Assembly: GCA_907163375.1 (NCBI GenBank)
Contig: CAJQUW010008611.1
Coordinates: 1-64,000, forward strand
DNA from: Prostheceraeus crozeri
Lineage: Eukaryota; Platyhelminthes; Polycladida; Euryleptidae
Length of the DNA: 64,000 nt
Reading direction: 5' to 3'
Positions 34,615 to 45,935 of this stretch are shown here, in pieces (the first letter of the stretch is position 1; every line of letters begins with the position of its first letter). The notes below the pieces were generated by a model, which was not told the DNA's origin, did no database searches, and saw only the letters and a program-made list of their open reading frames with translations. A program made the translations under genes and the position numbers.

Positions 34615-36702
34615 AAACTGATATCTATGGTATGCACACATATTTTCGAAAAAGCAAATTTTGCTTGTGCATTAGTAAGTGTGCAATGATTCAATGACGT
34701 TTGAATTTTATCAATATTTTTGGTATTTCTTATCTCATGCAGTTTAGGGTTAAGGTCATCGGAAAAATAGATTCCAAGAATCTTAACAGCTCTGACTTCT
34801 TCAATAATGTTCCCATTAATGGTGATAGGAGAGTCAGTCAGAGTACCAGAGCGGTGAACAGACATCACTTTGGTCTTTTCAACATTGATGACAAGCTTTT
34901 TACGCGCAGACCAGTCACAAAAAGAGTTGACTACAGATTGGAAGTTACTCGAAAAGTTCTTGTTGGGGAAATGAACAAGAGTGATATCATCTGCATACGC
35001 TATCAGCTTCGTATCGTCATAGGAAGGAAGATCATTGATTAGAAGAATAAACAGAATAGGGCCGAGAACGGATCCTTGAGGGACACCACTACTGACACTC
35101 GTCCACTTAGTAAAAGCACCATCACAGACAACTCTTTGATACCGGCTGGAGAGGAAGCTTTGAACAAAACTGACAGAATGAGGATTACAATGAAGCTGAT
35201 CTTTCAAGGTTTCCAACAAGGTGAGGTGACTAATGGAATCAAAGGCTTTCTTGTAGTCGACAGCAAGAAGTTTAGCACAGTTAAAGGGATCTTTGGATAA
35301 GTGTTGCAGAAGGTGAAGTCTAACTGAAAGAATGGCGTTAGTACAACCACCAAAGGACTTTGGAATGAAACCAAATTGCTTGGAATTCAAGGGGAAGGAT
35401 ATGGAAGGAAGAAGAACCCGATCGCGAATCAGTCTTTCCAGAATTTTGCTGGCAAATGGTAGAATCGAAATAGGACGAAAATCATCGTTACCTTTGGGAA
35501 TGGGGGTAATATTGGCAAATTTCCATTGTTGTGGAAAAATAGCAGTCTCAAGAGAACGGTTGTAAATAATGGAGAGAGGCTTTGCAAGAACTTCGGCAAA
35601 AAGACGAAAGAAGTGACCTGGGAGACCATCAGGTCCTGTGGAATTCGCTTTGCATTTCTTAATCATGCTAAAGACGGTAAATTCAGACACAGAGGAAAAA
35701 TCATGAGAACGAGTAGCACAGTTATTGAACAGATGAATGTCAGGAGGAGAGAAATGTTCAGCGAATTTGTCATTCAACTTAGAGGCAGAAAAAGAGTCAA
35801 CGCGAGGACCGGGAGAACTTTTCAATTGACTATTGATAGCTTTCCAAACTTCTCTGGGGGAGTTCGACTTCAAACGAGAGAAATGTTGCATTTTGGCCTT
35901 ACAAATTTCAACATTAAATTTCTCTCTAAGAACAAGATATTTCCGAAAATTGCCTCGGGAGAGGGCTTTGTCACGGGCATCAGATAAGACTTTCAAGGAA
36001 GGAGAAAGCCAGGGTGGATCACAAGATCGCATCCGAACAATCTTTTCAGGAAAAAACAGATTATAACAGAATAACACAAGATCTTGAAAAAGATGAACCA
36101 TCAGATCAATGTCAGGAACATTCAAAAAGTCATCCCAATTAACAGATCCTAGAAGGGAATAACAGGTCGCAAAGGATGAAGAAGTACAGGAGCGAACTTT
36201 CTTAGTGTAAGTAGCAGAGGAACTCTGGGACTTAACAGAGCCACGAACAAAAATACCATTATGGTCTGAACGACCTAAAGGAGAGATACAAACCGGCACT
36301 TCGAACTTATTCACTTGATTAGTGATAACAACATCTAAAATATTTCGACTCCTTGTGGGCTGTTTGACAATTTGAGTCAGATCGTTGTACTCATAAAAAT
36401 CATTCAATACTAAGCGAAGATCATTAACATCACCTACAATCAAAATGTGACTTGAGGGAGTACTGTCAATCAGGCATTGAATATGGTCAATGACAACAGA
36501 GTGTGCACTACCATTTCCCCAGTAAGGATGATACACTAAAACAAGAAGCATATCGAAATTGTCAATTTTACAGCATAAAACGTTAGATTTGGTGTGTGGA
36601 TAATAATTACTAACAGCGGACACTTGAAGATGTGTCTTGTAAAACAAGGCCACACCACCACCATTACAATGTCGGTCAAGTCTCAGATTGTGCAAGTCGT
36701 AA

Positions 36703-37475
36703 ACTGGCTTATTGCCAATTTGGGCGGTGAGTTTCTGCATGAAATACATGTTGCTACATTCTTAGTGGGAGTGACTATTCAAACTAGAGGACAAGAAGTC
36801 GCGTACCTAGATTGACATAAATTTAAGATTTAATGACATAATATAAGATAGGTAGACTAATAATCTCAATCACTGAATGTGTTATGCTTTTCCTATGATG
36901 GTGAGTGTAGGCGGTTTTGCAAAGTTAGCATTCAACTAAATAACTTCATTACAAATCAATCAACTGATAGCAATTATTAACAGACTGCAATCAATCAATT
37001 GCAATTTTTCTGTAACAACAATTAATTAATTGGAATATTTGGGTTACAGCGATCATTGTGACCAATAAATTGCAATGCAATTAATTTTTGGTTTCCAGGC
37101 TGTACTTCAATTTTTTATAATTAAATAGGACACTGATGCTAAATCGAACAGATTCATAGCATAGTTGTAATTGATAGTTGCACTTCTGTCTTAAATTTTA
37201 ACATGAAAGTGTTCAGATGATGCTGGAAGTATATATTTGTGAATTTATTTGAATCAATTGATAAAATGTTTGTAATACAGTGCACGGTTATGAAGCCCAT
37301 AATCATGTGGCTACATTACGATGCAAGATAGCGCGACAATGATCTTAAAATATCAATTGATTAAAGGGTACATTTTCTGTAGGAAACTATCGAAGTACTG
37401 TTGAAATCTATATTACATCTCGCAAGACAAAGGATAATTGAGATGGAGTTCATACGGTACTGGAACACAACCTGG
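36703..37475. other. No gene recognised
   Basis: Non-coding, rich in AATTGCAATT and CAATCAATT words like those in the arms of the adjacent inverted duplication. The earlier part is the continuation of the DNA left of the LINE. Confidence 0.5.
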
Positions 37476-38081
37476 GGTTGGAAAAAATTATTGGCAATTT
37501 AATTGGTCTCATTTTTTGCTGAGAATCAATTGATCAATTGGATCACATGAGCAATCAATTAGTTGACAATAATTGCAATTATTTTTTATCATTGCCTAAT
37601 ATAGGTTGATCTTTCCGCTGTTGACGTACACTTGATTGATTAACACTTAGAACGTTAGTTCCACAGCACACAGGTCTACGAAAGTGCATTAAAACACTTG
37701 CAGAAATAGAATTTGCAATCACATTTTTCTGCACCACTATGCTCGTTGAACTAATTTGCATGATAAAACATGAAAATGTTCTGATAGCAATATCAAGCAA
37801 TGACTGATAATTTATATTCATTATATTTTTATAATAATATATGCGCAATATTTTTCGGTTCAAATACTGTCACTGACCATCGTGACCTTAATTTGACTTT
37901 TATCTAAGAGAAAATACGAAGCATTTATATTTACTAGTTAGAGACTTTTAAATTAAAATTTAAATGAATGGTGTAGATTATTAACAGCAAGCTTCGCATT
38001 AGGCTAACATCAAACATTTCTTCGTTTCAAAAACGAGTATATCTACAGAATATCATATCATCGACTGTGTAGACCTATTAA

Positions 38082-40304
38082 CCCTAGAACGTACAATGAG
38101 GTCATTTTGACTCATTTGAGAATTCAAATGTCTACAGAACATCAAATCATCATTTTTTTCATATGAAACTCACTGACATTTCATGATATGCTCTCAATTG
38201 TAAATCATAAAATTTTAAGCTCCCAATATCATCTGTGAAATGAATTCCAGAAAATTTATTTACTTTGGACAATGATGTCATTTTGACTCAAACTGACACT
38301 TTCTAATTTTACGTTCAAAATTTCATCGAAAATCAGCTGATGCCTAGCCTAGACTGAAAAATAAGATATCTATGCATTATTCCATGTCTCTAAGCACTGA
38401 TTGGATGACTGGCGCTGATTGGATGGCAGTCAACCTTGGAGGCACGATCCACCTGCCAGTTTTCGAATATCTGTAGATTAGATGTGTGCGTTCTTCTGAA
38501 ATTTAGCCTCAACACGACACGAACACTAACACGAACTTCATCGTCAGCTTCTAACACGAAAAGCACGAACGTTTTACATTATTATAGGTAAGAATGACAC
38601 ATGAACAAACTTTCTATTACAAGTTACTAGTAAATTTCTAGATTTGCATACTGGTATAGCTATATTGTCTTGTGTGATGGATATAAACAGACTGACGCTC
38701 AGAAGTGTATTTTGTCAGCAAGGAAGAAGTAGGTATTTACAGGTTAGTGGCACGGTCATTGTCTACGTATCACTGATGTTTGTGTCGTTTCAATGCTTCA
38801 AGACAATTTTGCGAGTTTTACGCTTCGATGATAGATCTACCCGGAACGTACGCTACAGAAATGACAAGTTCGCCTCTGTGAGGGAAGTGTTTACTCTCTT
38901 TCAAGATGCCATAGCTCGCCTTTATTGGCCTCATGAATGCATAACGGTTGACGAACAACTCTTCCCATCAAGAAACAGATGCCCGATCTTGCAATATATG
39001 GTGCAGAAACCTTCAAAATTTGGAATAAAATTCTGATTGCTGCCGATTCCTCCACACATTTCGTACTTTCTGTGAATCTATATCTCGAAAAAGAGAGTGA
39101 GGTGAGGGAAGGCTCTCTTGGTGAGTCGGTGGTTCTCAAGCTAACCGAAGATTACAGAAATAGCGGATGCACGGTGGTTACAGACAATTTTTTTACATCT
39201 CTCAAACTGGCTCGCACTTTGCGTGCTAGAGGTATGACGCTTTTTGGGACTATCAGATCGCATCGAACGGAAATACCAAAAAGAACTAACTCAAGGTGAT
39301 CGTCCTCTCTATTCGTCCTTGTTTGCTTTTCATGAAAACAAAGATGCCGAGTTGGTGAGTTTCGTTGCTAAAAGGAAGAAAGTGGTTGTTCTCCTGTCTT
39401 CGAACAATTTTCGTGATACAGTCAACCAATCACCGAAAAGAAAGCCTCACATCATCTTGGACTATAATAAATTCAATGGAGGCATGGGCACGGTAGATCA
39501 AATGTTAAGTCACTTCACGACCAAAATGGCGTCGAGACGGTGACCTCTTGGAGTGTTTTACAATATCTTGGACATTGCCGCTTTAAATGCTTTCATTTTA
39601 TGGCATGAGATCAGCTCTGAACCAAAAAGGCGATTCCAATTCATTTACGAATTGAGCAAAAAGTTGATCTCAAGGCACCAACAAGAACGCGCTGAAGCTT
39701 CCTCTTTACACCCTGCAGTTCGCCGTGCGTTGTGTGAGGTAGATCGTGACAACTTTCAACGGCGAGATTCGTGCAAAAGAGCAAACTGCCAATGTGTGAC
39801 TCCTCAAATCGAAACAGAACATCGAACAAGTGTGACATTTGCCAAAAATGGGTTTGTGGAAAGCACGTCTCTCGCACGATTCTTCTCTGCTCAAATTGTG
39901 TTTCTGATTGACAAGTTTTCGTAAATACTACATGAAGAAAATATGTATGATCGCGTATTCTGAAACCAGAGTATAATGAAATATTTTTATAATTATAATA
40001 ACATTCTTGGAACAATTGATTTTTTATTTTGCAAAAGGGAAATTTATTCCATCTATATTTTAGATGTACTGATATTCTATACCAAATGTACATGTACAAT
40101 GTACATGTAGACCCTATTTCAAGTGATGGATCTTCAAACTACATGAACATAAAGTATTTGAGAATTTCTTGAATACAGCATGATTCAGAAAAATTCCTGG
40201 TCTAATTAAATTAAAATAATCGAATTTTAATGTTGAAAAAAAGAATCAGTCAAAATGACCTCATTGTACAAAGTCGGCATAAAAACATTTTGTACGTCCT
40301 AGGG
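38082..40304 (+). mobile_element. piggyBac element 3, in the left arm
   Basis: 2223 bp flanked by TTAA (38078-38081, 40305-40308). Ends start CCCTAGAACGTACA on the left and CCCTAGGACGTACA when the right is reversed; inner repeats GAGTCAAAATGACCTCA occur at both ends. The right arm lacks it, with TTGA at the equivalent site (49062-49065 reversed). Confidence 0.9.
38644..39924 (+). pseudogene. Broken piggyBac transposase (element 3)
   Basis: Plus strand, in several frames: 38644-39036 encodes RFDDRSTRNVRYRNDKFASV and TVDEQLFPSRNRCP (first catalytic Asp); a one-base shift near 39030 leads to 38979-39299 with VVTDNFFTSLKLA (second Asp); a shift near 39275 leads to 39244-39543 with GGMGTVDQM (third Asp); then TGA at 39541-39543, where the family usually has Trp, and the same frame continues 39544-39924 with FYNILDIAALNAFILWHE. 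The N-terminal third before the TVDEQ region is mostly missing. The C-terminal Cys-rich finger is poorly preserved. It is clearly older than elements 1 and 2. Confidence 0.85.
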
Positions 40305-40802
40305 TTAATTATGCGTTATAACTTGCAGTAATCGTTCAATAAATAGTTTTTTTGCATGTGAATAATTGCAATTAATTGGAATAATTGACAGCCGATCCAA
40401 TCAATTACTTGAATTGAAGATGGTTTATCAATCAATTAATTGCAATTAATTTCAAATAAATTAATTTTCTCCTTCCCCTGCAGTGGACTACGTTATGCAT
40501 TCTTTATTAAGATACCATATTAAGATAATTTCAGAAAAACAGGATAGGGTCGCAGTTGCAGACTGATGATCAGCTTAACTGTAGTGTCGGACATATTATA
40601 TGTATTGTTTCATCTCTGAAGGTTCTAGTGTTCTGATTGCATGTTTGATCGTTGTAGGCTCATGTATGCATGATAAAGGTTATGCATAGCCTATGCATTA
40701 CGTAATAATGATGACGTGATATAACTTCATTTCAGTCTGATAATTCATGCAATATTATGTTTTTTAATTAGTTGAAGTAAATTGTGGACTCTAAGGTCAA
40801 CG

Positions 40803-40977
40803 TCTACTCTACCTTACTTGGGGCTTGACTGTGTTGACACAGAGTCAGACTTTATTCTGGCTGTAACCATTTGGTCCGGATGCCCTTCCTGACGACTTCC
40901 TATGACACTTTGGCCCGACCTCGACCGAAAGATCGCTAGCCAAGCACTTAGCCACTGTGCCACGTAGACCACCAATA
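40803..40977 (-). mobile_element. tRNA-derived SINE-like unit, left arm
   Basis: Minus-strand copy of the unit at 48436-48610. Starts with an A-box-like GTGGCACAGTGGCTAAGTGC, a weak B-box-like GAGGTCG, then AGGAAGGGCATCCGG, a core word I recall from animal SINEs. Nearly identical to the right-arm copy, so both come from one insertion duplicated with the arm. Confidence 0.55.
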
Positions 40978-41445
40978 TTTAATTTCCAATAATAATCCCT
41001 GTACTAGTAAGTGAGGATTCTCTTTTAATGACAACATGAGCGTTATTTTTACTTAGGAAAGATAAAAGTAAAAAGCACAATTATCATTCAATAAATGGAC
41101 ATAGACCGTGCAGTTGCAAACTGCGTGAATATCTAAAGTGTTAATTTATGTACGGTATTCCAAAAAACTTCCCACCTGCTTAGTAAATCCTAATTATTAA
41201 TGTGTCCCGAACAAGTTTTTATTAGCCATCTTGAGTATTTCATAGCATAATGCATGCAATTTCGAAGCAACAAATGTTAGTCAGAATCTTACCTGCAGTG
41301 GAGCGTAACATGCTCATATTATTTTGAGATGGAGGGGCACATTTTCTATCGAGTCATGTCCCGTTAGATCGGCCCGGTAAACGGGTCGTTCCTACCAATA
41401 CGTAGCCGGAACGAGCTCGTGTACCCGAAGGAGGTTCCAAAAGAA

Positions 41446-41548
41446 ATCCGCCCTGCTGCTTGATTTACGGGCTTTCATTTAATCTCCAGTGCTCTGTATT
41501 TAGCTGGAGATTAAATGAACGCCCGTTTTTACAAGCAACAGGGCGGAT
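41446..41548. repeat. 103-bp hairpin
   Basis: ATCCGCCCTGCTGCTTG at the left and its inverted copy at the right, with CATTTAATCTCCAG inside each arm and a short loop. Probably a small MITE. Just upstream (41363) is CCCGTTAGATCGG, like the 26268 tandem unit. Confidence 0.75.
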
Positions 41549-41903
41549 CCTACCTAAAGAGAAAAGTCAAACATGTCAAATAATAAGTTTATTCTTCATG
41601 AAATTATAACCACGTACCACAGTAACACTGCCTGGGATAGTTGGCTAAAATAACAGTACCTGGGAAGTTTGACTGCAGTTCGGTAACACTTAACCATTCC
41701 TTGTGCAGTAATTGCCTTCACACTTGCAAACAGTTCCACGTAGAATCCATGTATAGGCCTACTTGGTTTGATATCCCAATCTCATCCGGAAATAATAGAA
41801 TCATTGTCTCTGAAAAAAGAAATATTTTTCATTGACATTTCAGGCTGGATTCATACTATCGTAAAAAGCAAGGATATGTATAAGATGCATCCATGCAAGA
41901 ATT

Positions 41904-44900
41904 AATAATAATAATAATAATAATAATGTAGCTTTATTCGTACTTCGCAACCGGTGGTTATTCAGAAGTAGCGTTACACAAATCATTTATAAAATACATC
42001 AGAAGTAGAATCAGATAGAAGTCAGGCAAAGCGAATAAAAGAATTTTGGAAGCGCATTGTTCTTGATCTGAGTTTTCTGTTCCGACTACCAAGTCTTTCA
42101 CTATGTCGAGTTTCTTTGCTATCGTGAATAAGATGTAATGGGTGTTCCTCATCTTCTGCCTTTAATGCTAATTGCTCGGCCGTTCGCAAACAGAAGCTGG
42201 TAATATCCTCTGAACAGCTAAAACCGAACAACTTGCACAATCGCTTTTCAAGGCTAGCAATATGTCTGAATCTCGAGGCAGTGATGTTGCACCACGCGGG
42301 ATAAGCATATGTCAAGATAGATCTTATCATGGTCACGTACACGGTTCGGAGCAGTTGGTGGTTATTCGGCGAAATTTGCTTTAGGCAGTGTAGTAGATAA
42401 ATTCGGCGTCTAGCTTTCGAAAGTGTGTGGTCGAGATGCTGTTGCCAATTGAGCTTGTTGTCAAGAACAATTCCCAGAAGTTTGGCAGAGCTAACTTCCT
42501 CGATAATGGTTGATGATTCTGGGTCACAGAGAGCTGAAAGGTTGAGGGCCTTCTTAGTATTGAAATTCATTACCTTGGTTTTCATATAGTTCAAATGCAT
42601 GCCATGCTCATGAGACCATGTCAGTATATGATTCAGCTCCTCACTGAGCTTATCGTCCTCGACTTCGCGAATGCAGTGCAGCACTGATATGTCATCTGCA
42701 AATTTTACCAGGGTGGAGTTTCCAAACTTTGGCTCCAAGCTATCCATTGCTGAGGCAAACAACAATGGAGCTAACACGCCTCCCTGAGGGACTCCACTTG
42801 TGGCTCTAAACCACAATGAATAGTTACCATTGCATTTAATTCTTTGTTCTCGCACAGACAAATATGATGCAATCCAGAGCAACAGTTCTTTTGGAGCATT
42901 TTTGTCAATCAAGGATTGTAGAATAACCTGATGTGGTATTCTGTCAAATGCCTTGCTGTAATCCAACATCAGAAGTCTAACGGCTCCCGGAGTGTCTAGA
43001 TGGGATAAAATACGATGAATCGTGTAGGTGAGTGCCGTCACAGTTCCTTGACCAGTCCTTGGTACAAAGGCGAATTGAGTTGGTCCAATTGGTGAAACGC
43101 TCTGGTAAAGCCACTTTTTCAAAACAAGCTTCTCGATCACTTTAGAAAGAATCGGTAGTAAAGAAATAGGGCGATAGTCAGTAAGTTTAGGTTGGCTGAC
43201 TTTGGGGATAGGCACAACATTAGCCCTCCTCCAACAGGTTGGCATCACACCGGTAGCAAGACTTAAATTAATCACATGTTGGATAGAAGGAGCCAGTATA
43301 TCAGCAAAGTCCCGCAATACCCAAAAGGGAACTTCGTCAGGTCCTGGTGAGCCTTTCTTCAGATGGATCAAAATGTCAAATACTTCGTTCTGAGTGACAG
43401 ATAAGGGTGCATTATATGGCATGGTATCCAATTGCTCAAGAATGCCATCAATGTCAGATGGGACAAATGTTTGTGAAAATACTTCAAGCATATCATTGAC
43501 ATTGACTTGAGTTGGCTTTTTCTTGTGATGAATTAGTTCATTAACTGCTTTCCATTTTCGTGAGTTGCTGTTACTGTTGTTGCAAGGCACAGAATTGAGA
43601 AAATTTCTCTTCAAATCACGAATATGAGCAATTACTGTATCACGCAGTCTCAGATATTTGAGATGTTTTCTTTCTGCATAGGCCCGATCGCGTGCGTTTA
43701 TAAGAAGCTTTAATGATGGTTTGACCCATGCCTTGTCGTCATTACGAAGCCGGAGAGTCTTTAAGGGAAACACAGAATTGTATAGTTCAGATAATCCGTC
43801 TGTTAATACACATGCTGCTTCATCAGTGTCGCATTCGAACATAACACTCTCGAGGAAACTTGATGTCGCAGTCAAAGCCTCTCTGAATCTGGCACAGCTG
43901 GCTGGTAGCTTTTTCCGATATTGTATCTTTGTAACACGTGGACGTGGGTATTTGTTCGATGCCTTGCAATGGACTACATTGTGGTCAGAGCGAGCCAAGG
44001 GTGGGAGCACACATGCATCGCTATAAGCTTCCTTGCAATCTGTGAGAACAAAGTCCAACTGAGCACCACAGCGAGTATGAAAATCAAACAAGCTGTTTGT
44101 ACCGAGGAGCGCATTAATTTGGGGAACTCGGGCAGCCAAACCATTGAAGTCACCACATATCAGCACACTGGAAACCGAATGATGATTTCGACCATGTGCT
44201 ACAATATCTATTAGAATGTCGATAACCGCATCGTGAAGAGGGGAACCTCCCCAATAAGGATGATATAGAGCAATCACCAGCACATTAGAATCAATAATGA
44301 ACGTCAAGAATTCGGATTTCAGCGCTTTGTGAGATATATTGATTGCCGGGATGCAGTCACAGCTACGTATGTCATGATTGTCTGAACAATATACCAGTAT
44401 GCCTCCACCAGGGCTGCCTCGATCCTTTCGAATTTGCTGATAATTAGGAATGTTGAGCCAGGATGTGTCGGTAGTATCGTCAAGCCACGTTTCACAAACA
44501 ATTGCTATTCCAGGTTTGGTGGAGCGAAGTCGCAGGGAAAATTCGTCGAATTTGTTCCTTAATGAGCGGGCGTTGGTGAGAACTATCGAAGGATGACGGA
44601 TCACTCGTGATCTGCATTTCTTTTTTGTATGGCGTTTGATATTGATTAACACTTTTTGTCGGTCGTTGTGTGGTTTTTGTGTGTTGCGTAAATTGTGTCT
44701 TACGCGCCACGATAATTCTTGGTCATCAGCTGATGTATCAGCTGGGTTGATAGATAAGGGTTGAGGGCGACGATAGGTGACACGAACGGGAATGGCAAAT
44801 GACGCAGCTTCGTAGGTCTCTTGCAAGGAGTTGGGAGAAGAGATCACAGTAGCTGAGGCCGGTGGGTGATCAGACGTAGCGATAGCAATATTAGGGAGAG

Positions 44901-45395
44901 CACCAAAATAATTGCGACGGAGAATTCCGAAGTGCCACAGACGGCGTCTTACTTTTCTTCCCAAAGGACACGCGTCAGAGCCATGTAAATGGACTGGTGG
45001 GCGACATGCCAAGAGTGCTGAGCGAGAGTAAACAATCCGGGGAGAGGAAACGCAAGGCGAAGCGGGTTTGGCCATGAACTAAGGGGACCAAGAGGAACAC
45101 ACAGACGAGCGATGAGTCAGCTGAAGTCCCCAAACGATGATGAAATCCTTGGTGAATGCATAGTAAATATCGGTATGTCAGTAATCGTAAAACATACAAT
45201 TTGTAAGGTTTGAGTAGAAGCGTAAGATAGGCAGTAAGGCAGATGGAGGATGTAGCAGCAATACAAGGTCAGTGAGGTAGAAAGATAGATATTTTCGGAG
45301 AATAGCAAGCAAAATTGGAGAAGTGACGACGAGGAATAGTTAAGACGGGGAAAACGAGGAGCGCGAGACGACCGCACGCTGGCTCGCTAAAAGCG
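41904..45395 (-). mobile_element. LINE 2, apparently full ORF
   Basis: Minus-strand LINE with a (TAA)n tail at 41904-41927 preceded by AATAAAGCTAC. The 5' boundary is estimated where GC-rich leader gives way to AT-rich flank near 45395. No target duplication could be found. Confidence 0.75.
42022..45075 (-). CDS. LINE endonuclease/reverse transcriptase, 1017 aa
   Basis: A single uninterrupted minus-strand frame. The AP-endonuclease domain shows TNARSL (about residue 169), ETWL (196), GGGILVY (224), GDFNG (309) and ARSDHN (362-367). The reverse transcriptase shows DYRPISLLPILSKVIE (634-649), LDYSKAFD (704-711), SGVPQGGVLAPLLF (760-773) and KFADD (793-797), then LGIVLDNKLNWQ and a C-terminal region ending in a typical LEKRLCKLFG segment. 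This is the Jockey/CR1/I type; it would nick target DNA and copy LINE RNA. The first 155 residues have no recognised domain. No separate ORF1 was found; the 320-bp leader has only an unconvincing 86-codon frame (45117-45377). The ATG at 45075 is the first in the frame. With no stop or shift, this copy may be recent and possibly competent. Confidence 0.9.
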   Translation of the reverse strand: MAKPASPCVSSPRIVYSRSALLACRPPVHLHGSDACPLGRKVRRRLWHFGILRRNYFGALPNIAIATSDHPPASATVISSPNSLQETYEAASFAIPVRVTYRRPQPLSINPADTSADDQELSWRVRHNLRNTQKPHNDRQKVLINIKRHTKKKCRSRVIRHPSIVLTNARSLRNKFDEFSLRLRSTKPGIAIVCETWLDDTTDTSWLNIPNYQQIRKDRGSPGGGILVYCSDNHDIRSCDCIPAINISHKALKSEFLTFIIDSNVLVIALYHPYWGGSPLHDAVIDILIDIVAHGRNHHSVSSVLICGDFNGLAARVPQINALLGTNSLFDFHTRCGAQLDFVLTDCKEAYSDACVLPPLARSDHNVVHCKASNKYPRPRVTKIQYRKKLPASCARFREALTATSSFLESVMFECDTDEAACVLTDGLSELYNSVFPLKTLRLRNDDKAWVKPSLKLLINARDRAYAERKHLKYLRLRDTVIAHIRDLKRNFLNSVPCNNSNSNSRKWKAVNELIHHKKKPTQVNVNDMLEVFSQTFVPSDIDGILEQLDTMPYNAPLSVTQNEVFDILIHLKKGSPGPDEVPFWVLRDFADILAPSIQHVINLSLATGVMPTCWRRANVVPIPKVSQPKLTDYRPISLLPILSKVIEKLVLKKWLYQSVSPIGPTQFAFVPRTGQGTVTALTYTIHRILSHLDTPGAVRLLMLDYSKAFDRIPHQVILQSLIDKNAPKELLLWIASYLSVREQRIKCNGNYSLWFRATSGVPQGGVLAPLLFASAMDSLEPKFGNSTLVKFADDISVLHCIREVEDDKLSEELNHILTWSHEHGMHLNYMKTKVMNFNTKKALNLSALCDPESSTIIEEVSSAKLLGIVLDNKLNWQQHLDHTLSKARRRIYLLHCLKQISPNNHQLLRTVYVTMIRSILTYAYPAWCNITASRFRHIASLEKRLCKLFGFSCSEDITSFCLRTAEQLALKAEDEEHPLHLIHDSKETRHSERLGSRNRKLRSRTMRFQNSFIRFA

Positions 45396-45592
45396 AGAAT
45401 GGACATGATGTATGGAGAATTACATGATGTATTATATATAAAAGCACAAATGAAACAAAATTTGTAATTTATATTAAGCAGTATTTACTATGCCAGCATC
45501 AATTATAAGTAGCATGCAAAATTATGATGAGATTAACATTCAAGTCAATGTATGAATTAAACAGAGCTTCTGTAGACCTAAAATAACAAGCA

Positions 45593-45935
45593 ATGCGTCA
45601 ATCATGTCGCAAAGCATCTGCAAGCATACTTTAGGCCTAGATAGATTTTATCACGTTTGTTTAAATTTTGGCATCTAACATTATAGGAGAGAATATTACT
45701 TATGTCTTTATATGCGCCTCTTACGTCAATTCATTAGTTCTTACATAAGACAGTTTCAAAATGAAGTTTTAACCTAAATCACACTTGTCTACAGTTTGCT
45801 TACCAATGAACTTGGGTTTCTGTTTTCTGAACGAACTGTAGACAAGTGTGATTTGGGTTAAAACTTCATTTTGAAGCTATAAGTACCAAAAGTATGCGTG
45901 CAGATGCTTTGCGAACCAACGCTTGATCATTGATG
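45593..45935. repeat. Nested inverted repeats
   Basis: Inner arms 45755 to 45875 (TTCAAAATGAAGTTTTAACC and its inverse) surround a short loop. An outer pair, around 45593-45632 and 45888-45935, shares GCAAAGCATCTGCA. A foldback-type repeat with diverged spacers. Confidence 0.7.

Larger units (their letters stand above)
31193..34749 (+). mobile_element. piggyBac element 1, inserted in the LINE
   Basis: 3557 bp flanked by TTAA (31189-31192, 34750-34753). The right end reversed begins CCCTAAACTGCATGAG; the left end is AACCCTAAAGTTCATAG, with two extra A. Six palindromic GTTGC-N6-GCAAC motifs lie in the terminal regions. The transposase gene is on the plus strand, opposite to the host LINE. Confidence 0.9.
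30683..36683 (-). mobile_element. 5'-truncated LINE containing a piggyBac
   Basis: The LINE lies on the minus strand with a (TAA)n tail at 30683-30693 and a 19-bp duplication CAGATTGTGCAAGTCGTAA at 30664-30682 and 36684-36702. Its 5' end stops inside the endonuclease domain, a normal outcome of incomplete reverse transcription. Removing the piggyBac at 31193-34749 with one TTAA leaves about 2.44 kb. Confidence 0.85.
30753..36683 (-). pseudogene. LINE ORF2: endonuclease (partial) and reverse transcriptase
   Basis: Minus strand, frame open from the truncation point 36683 to 34750; after the inserted piggyBac it continues in frame at 31188 and ends at 30753. The remaining AP-endonuclease part has GDVND and SDHNGIF; the reverse transcriptase shows FRPISILPFASKILE, LLAVDYKKAFD, SGVPQGSVLGPILF and IAYADDITLVH, of the CR1/Jockey/I type. 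The join across the insertion reads SDDL-KWNVQF and continues into a typical LINE C-terminal segment (LSYVKRLKANCNANN). The first 22 or so codons of the frame starting at 36749 come from flanking DNA. The frame shows no stop apart from the insertion, so the copy is young but dead: it lacks its 5' part and is split. Confidence 0.85.

Noticed and set aside
34536..34753. C-terminal 70 codons of the long minus-strand frame 34536-36749 as LINE protein
   Set aside because: This part lies inside the right end of piggyBac 1; the genuine LINE continuation is at 31188-30753.
34701..36066. Plus-strand ORFs up to 153 codons
   Set aside because: They are the antisense of the LINE reverse transcriptase.
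36684..36749. N-terminal 22 codons of the same frame as LINE protein
   Set aside because: They are flanking DNA, including the 19-bp target duplication, upstream of the truncated LINE.
45117..45377. 86-codon minus-strand frame upstream of LINE 2 as ORF1
   Set aside because: No zinc knuckle, RRM or coiled-coil pattern; composition looks random.
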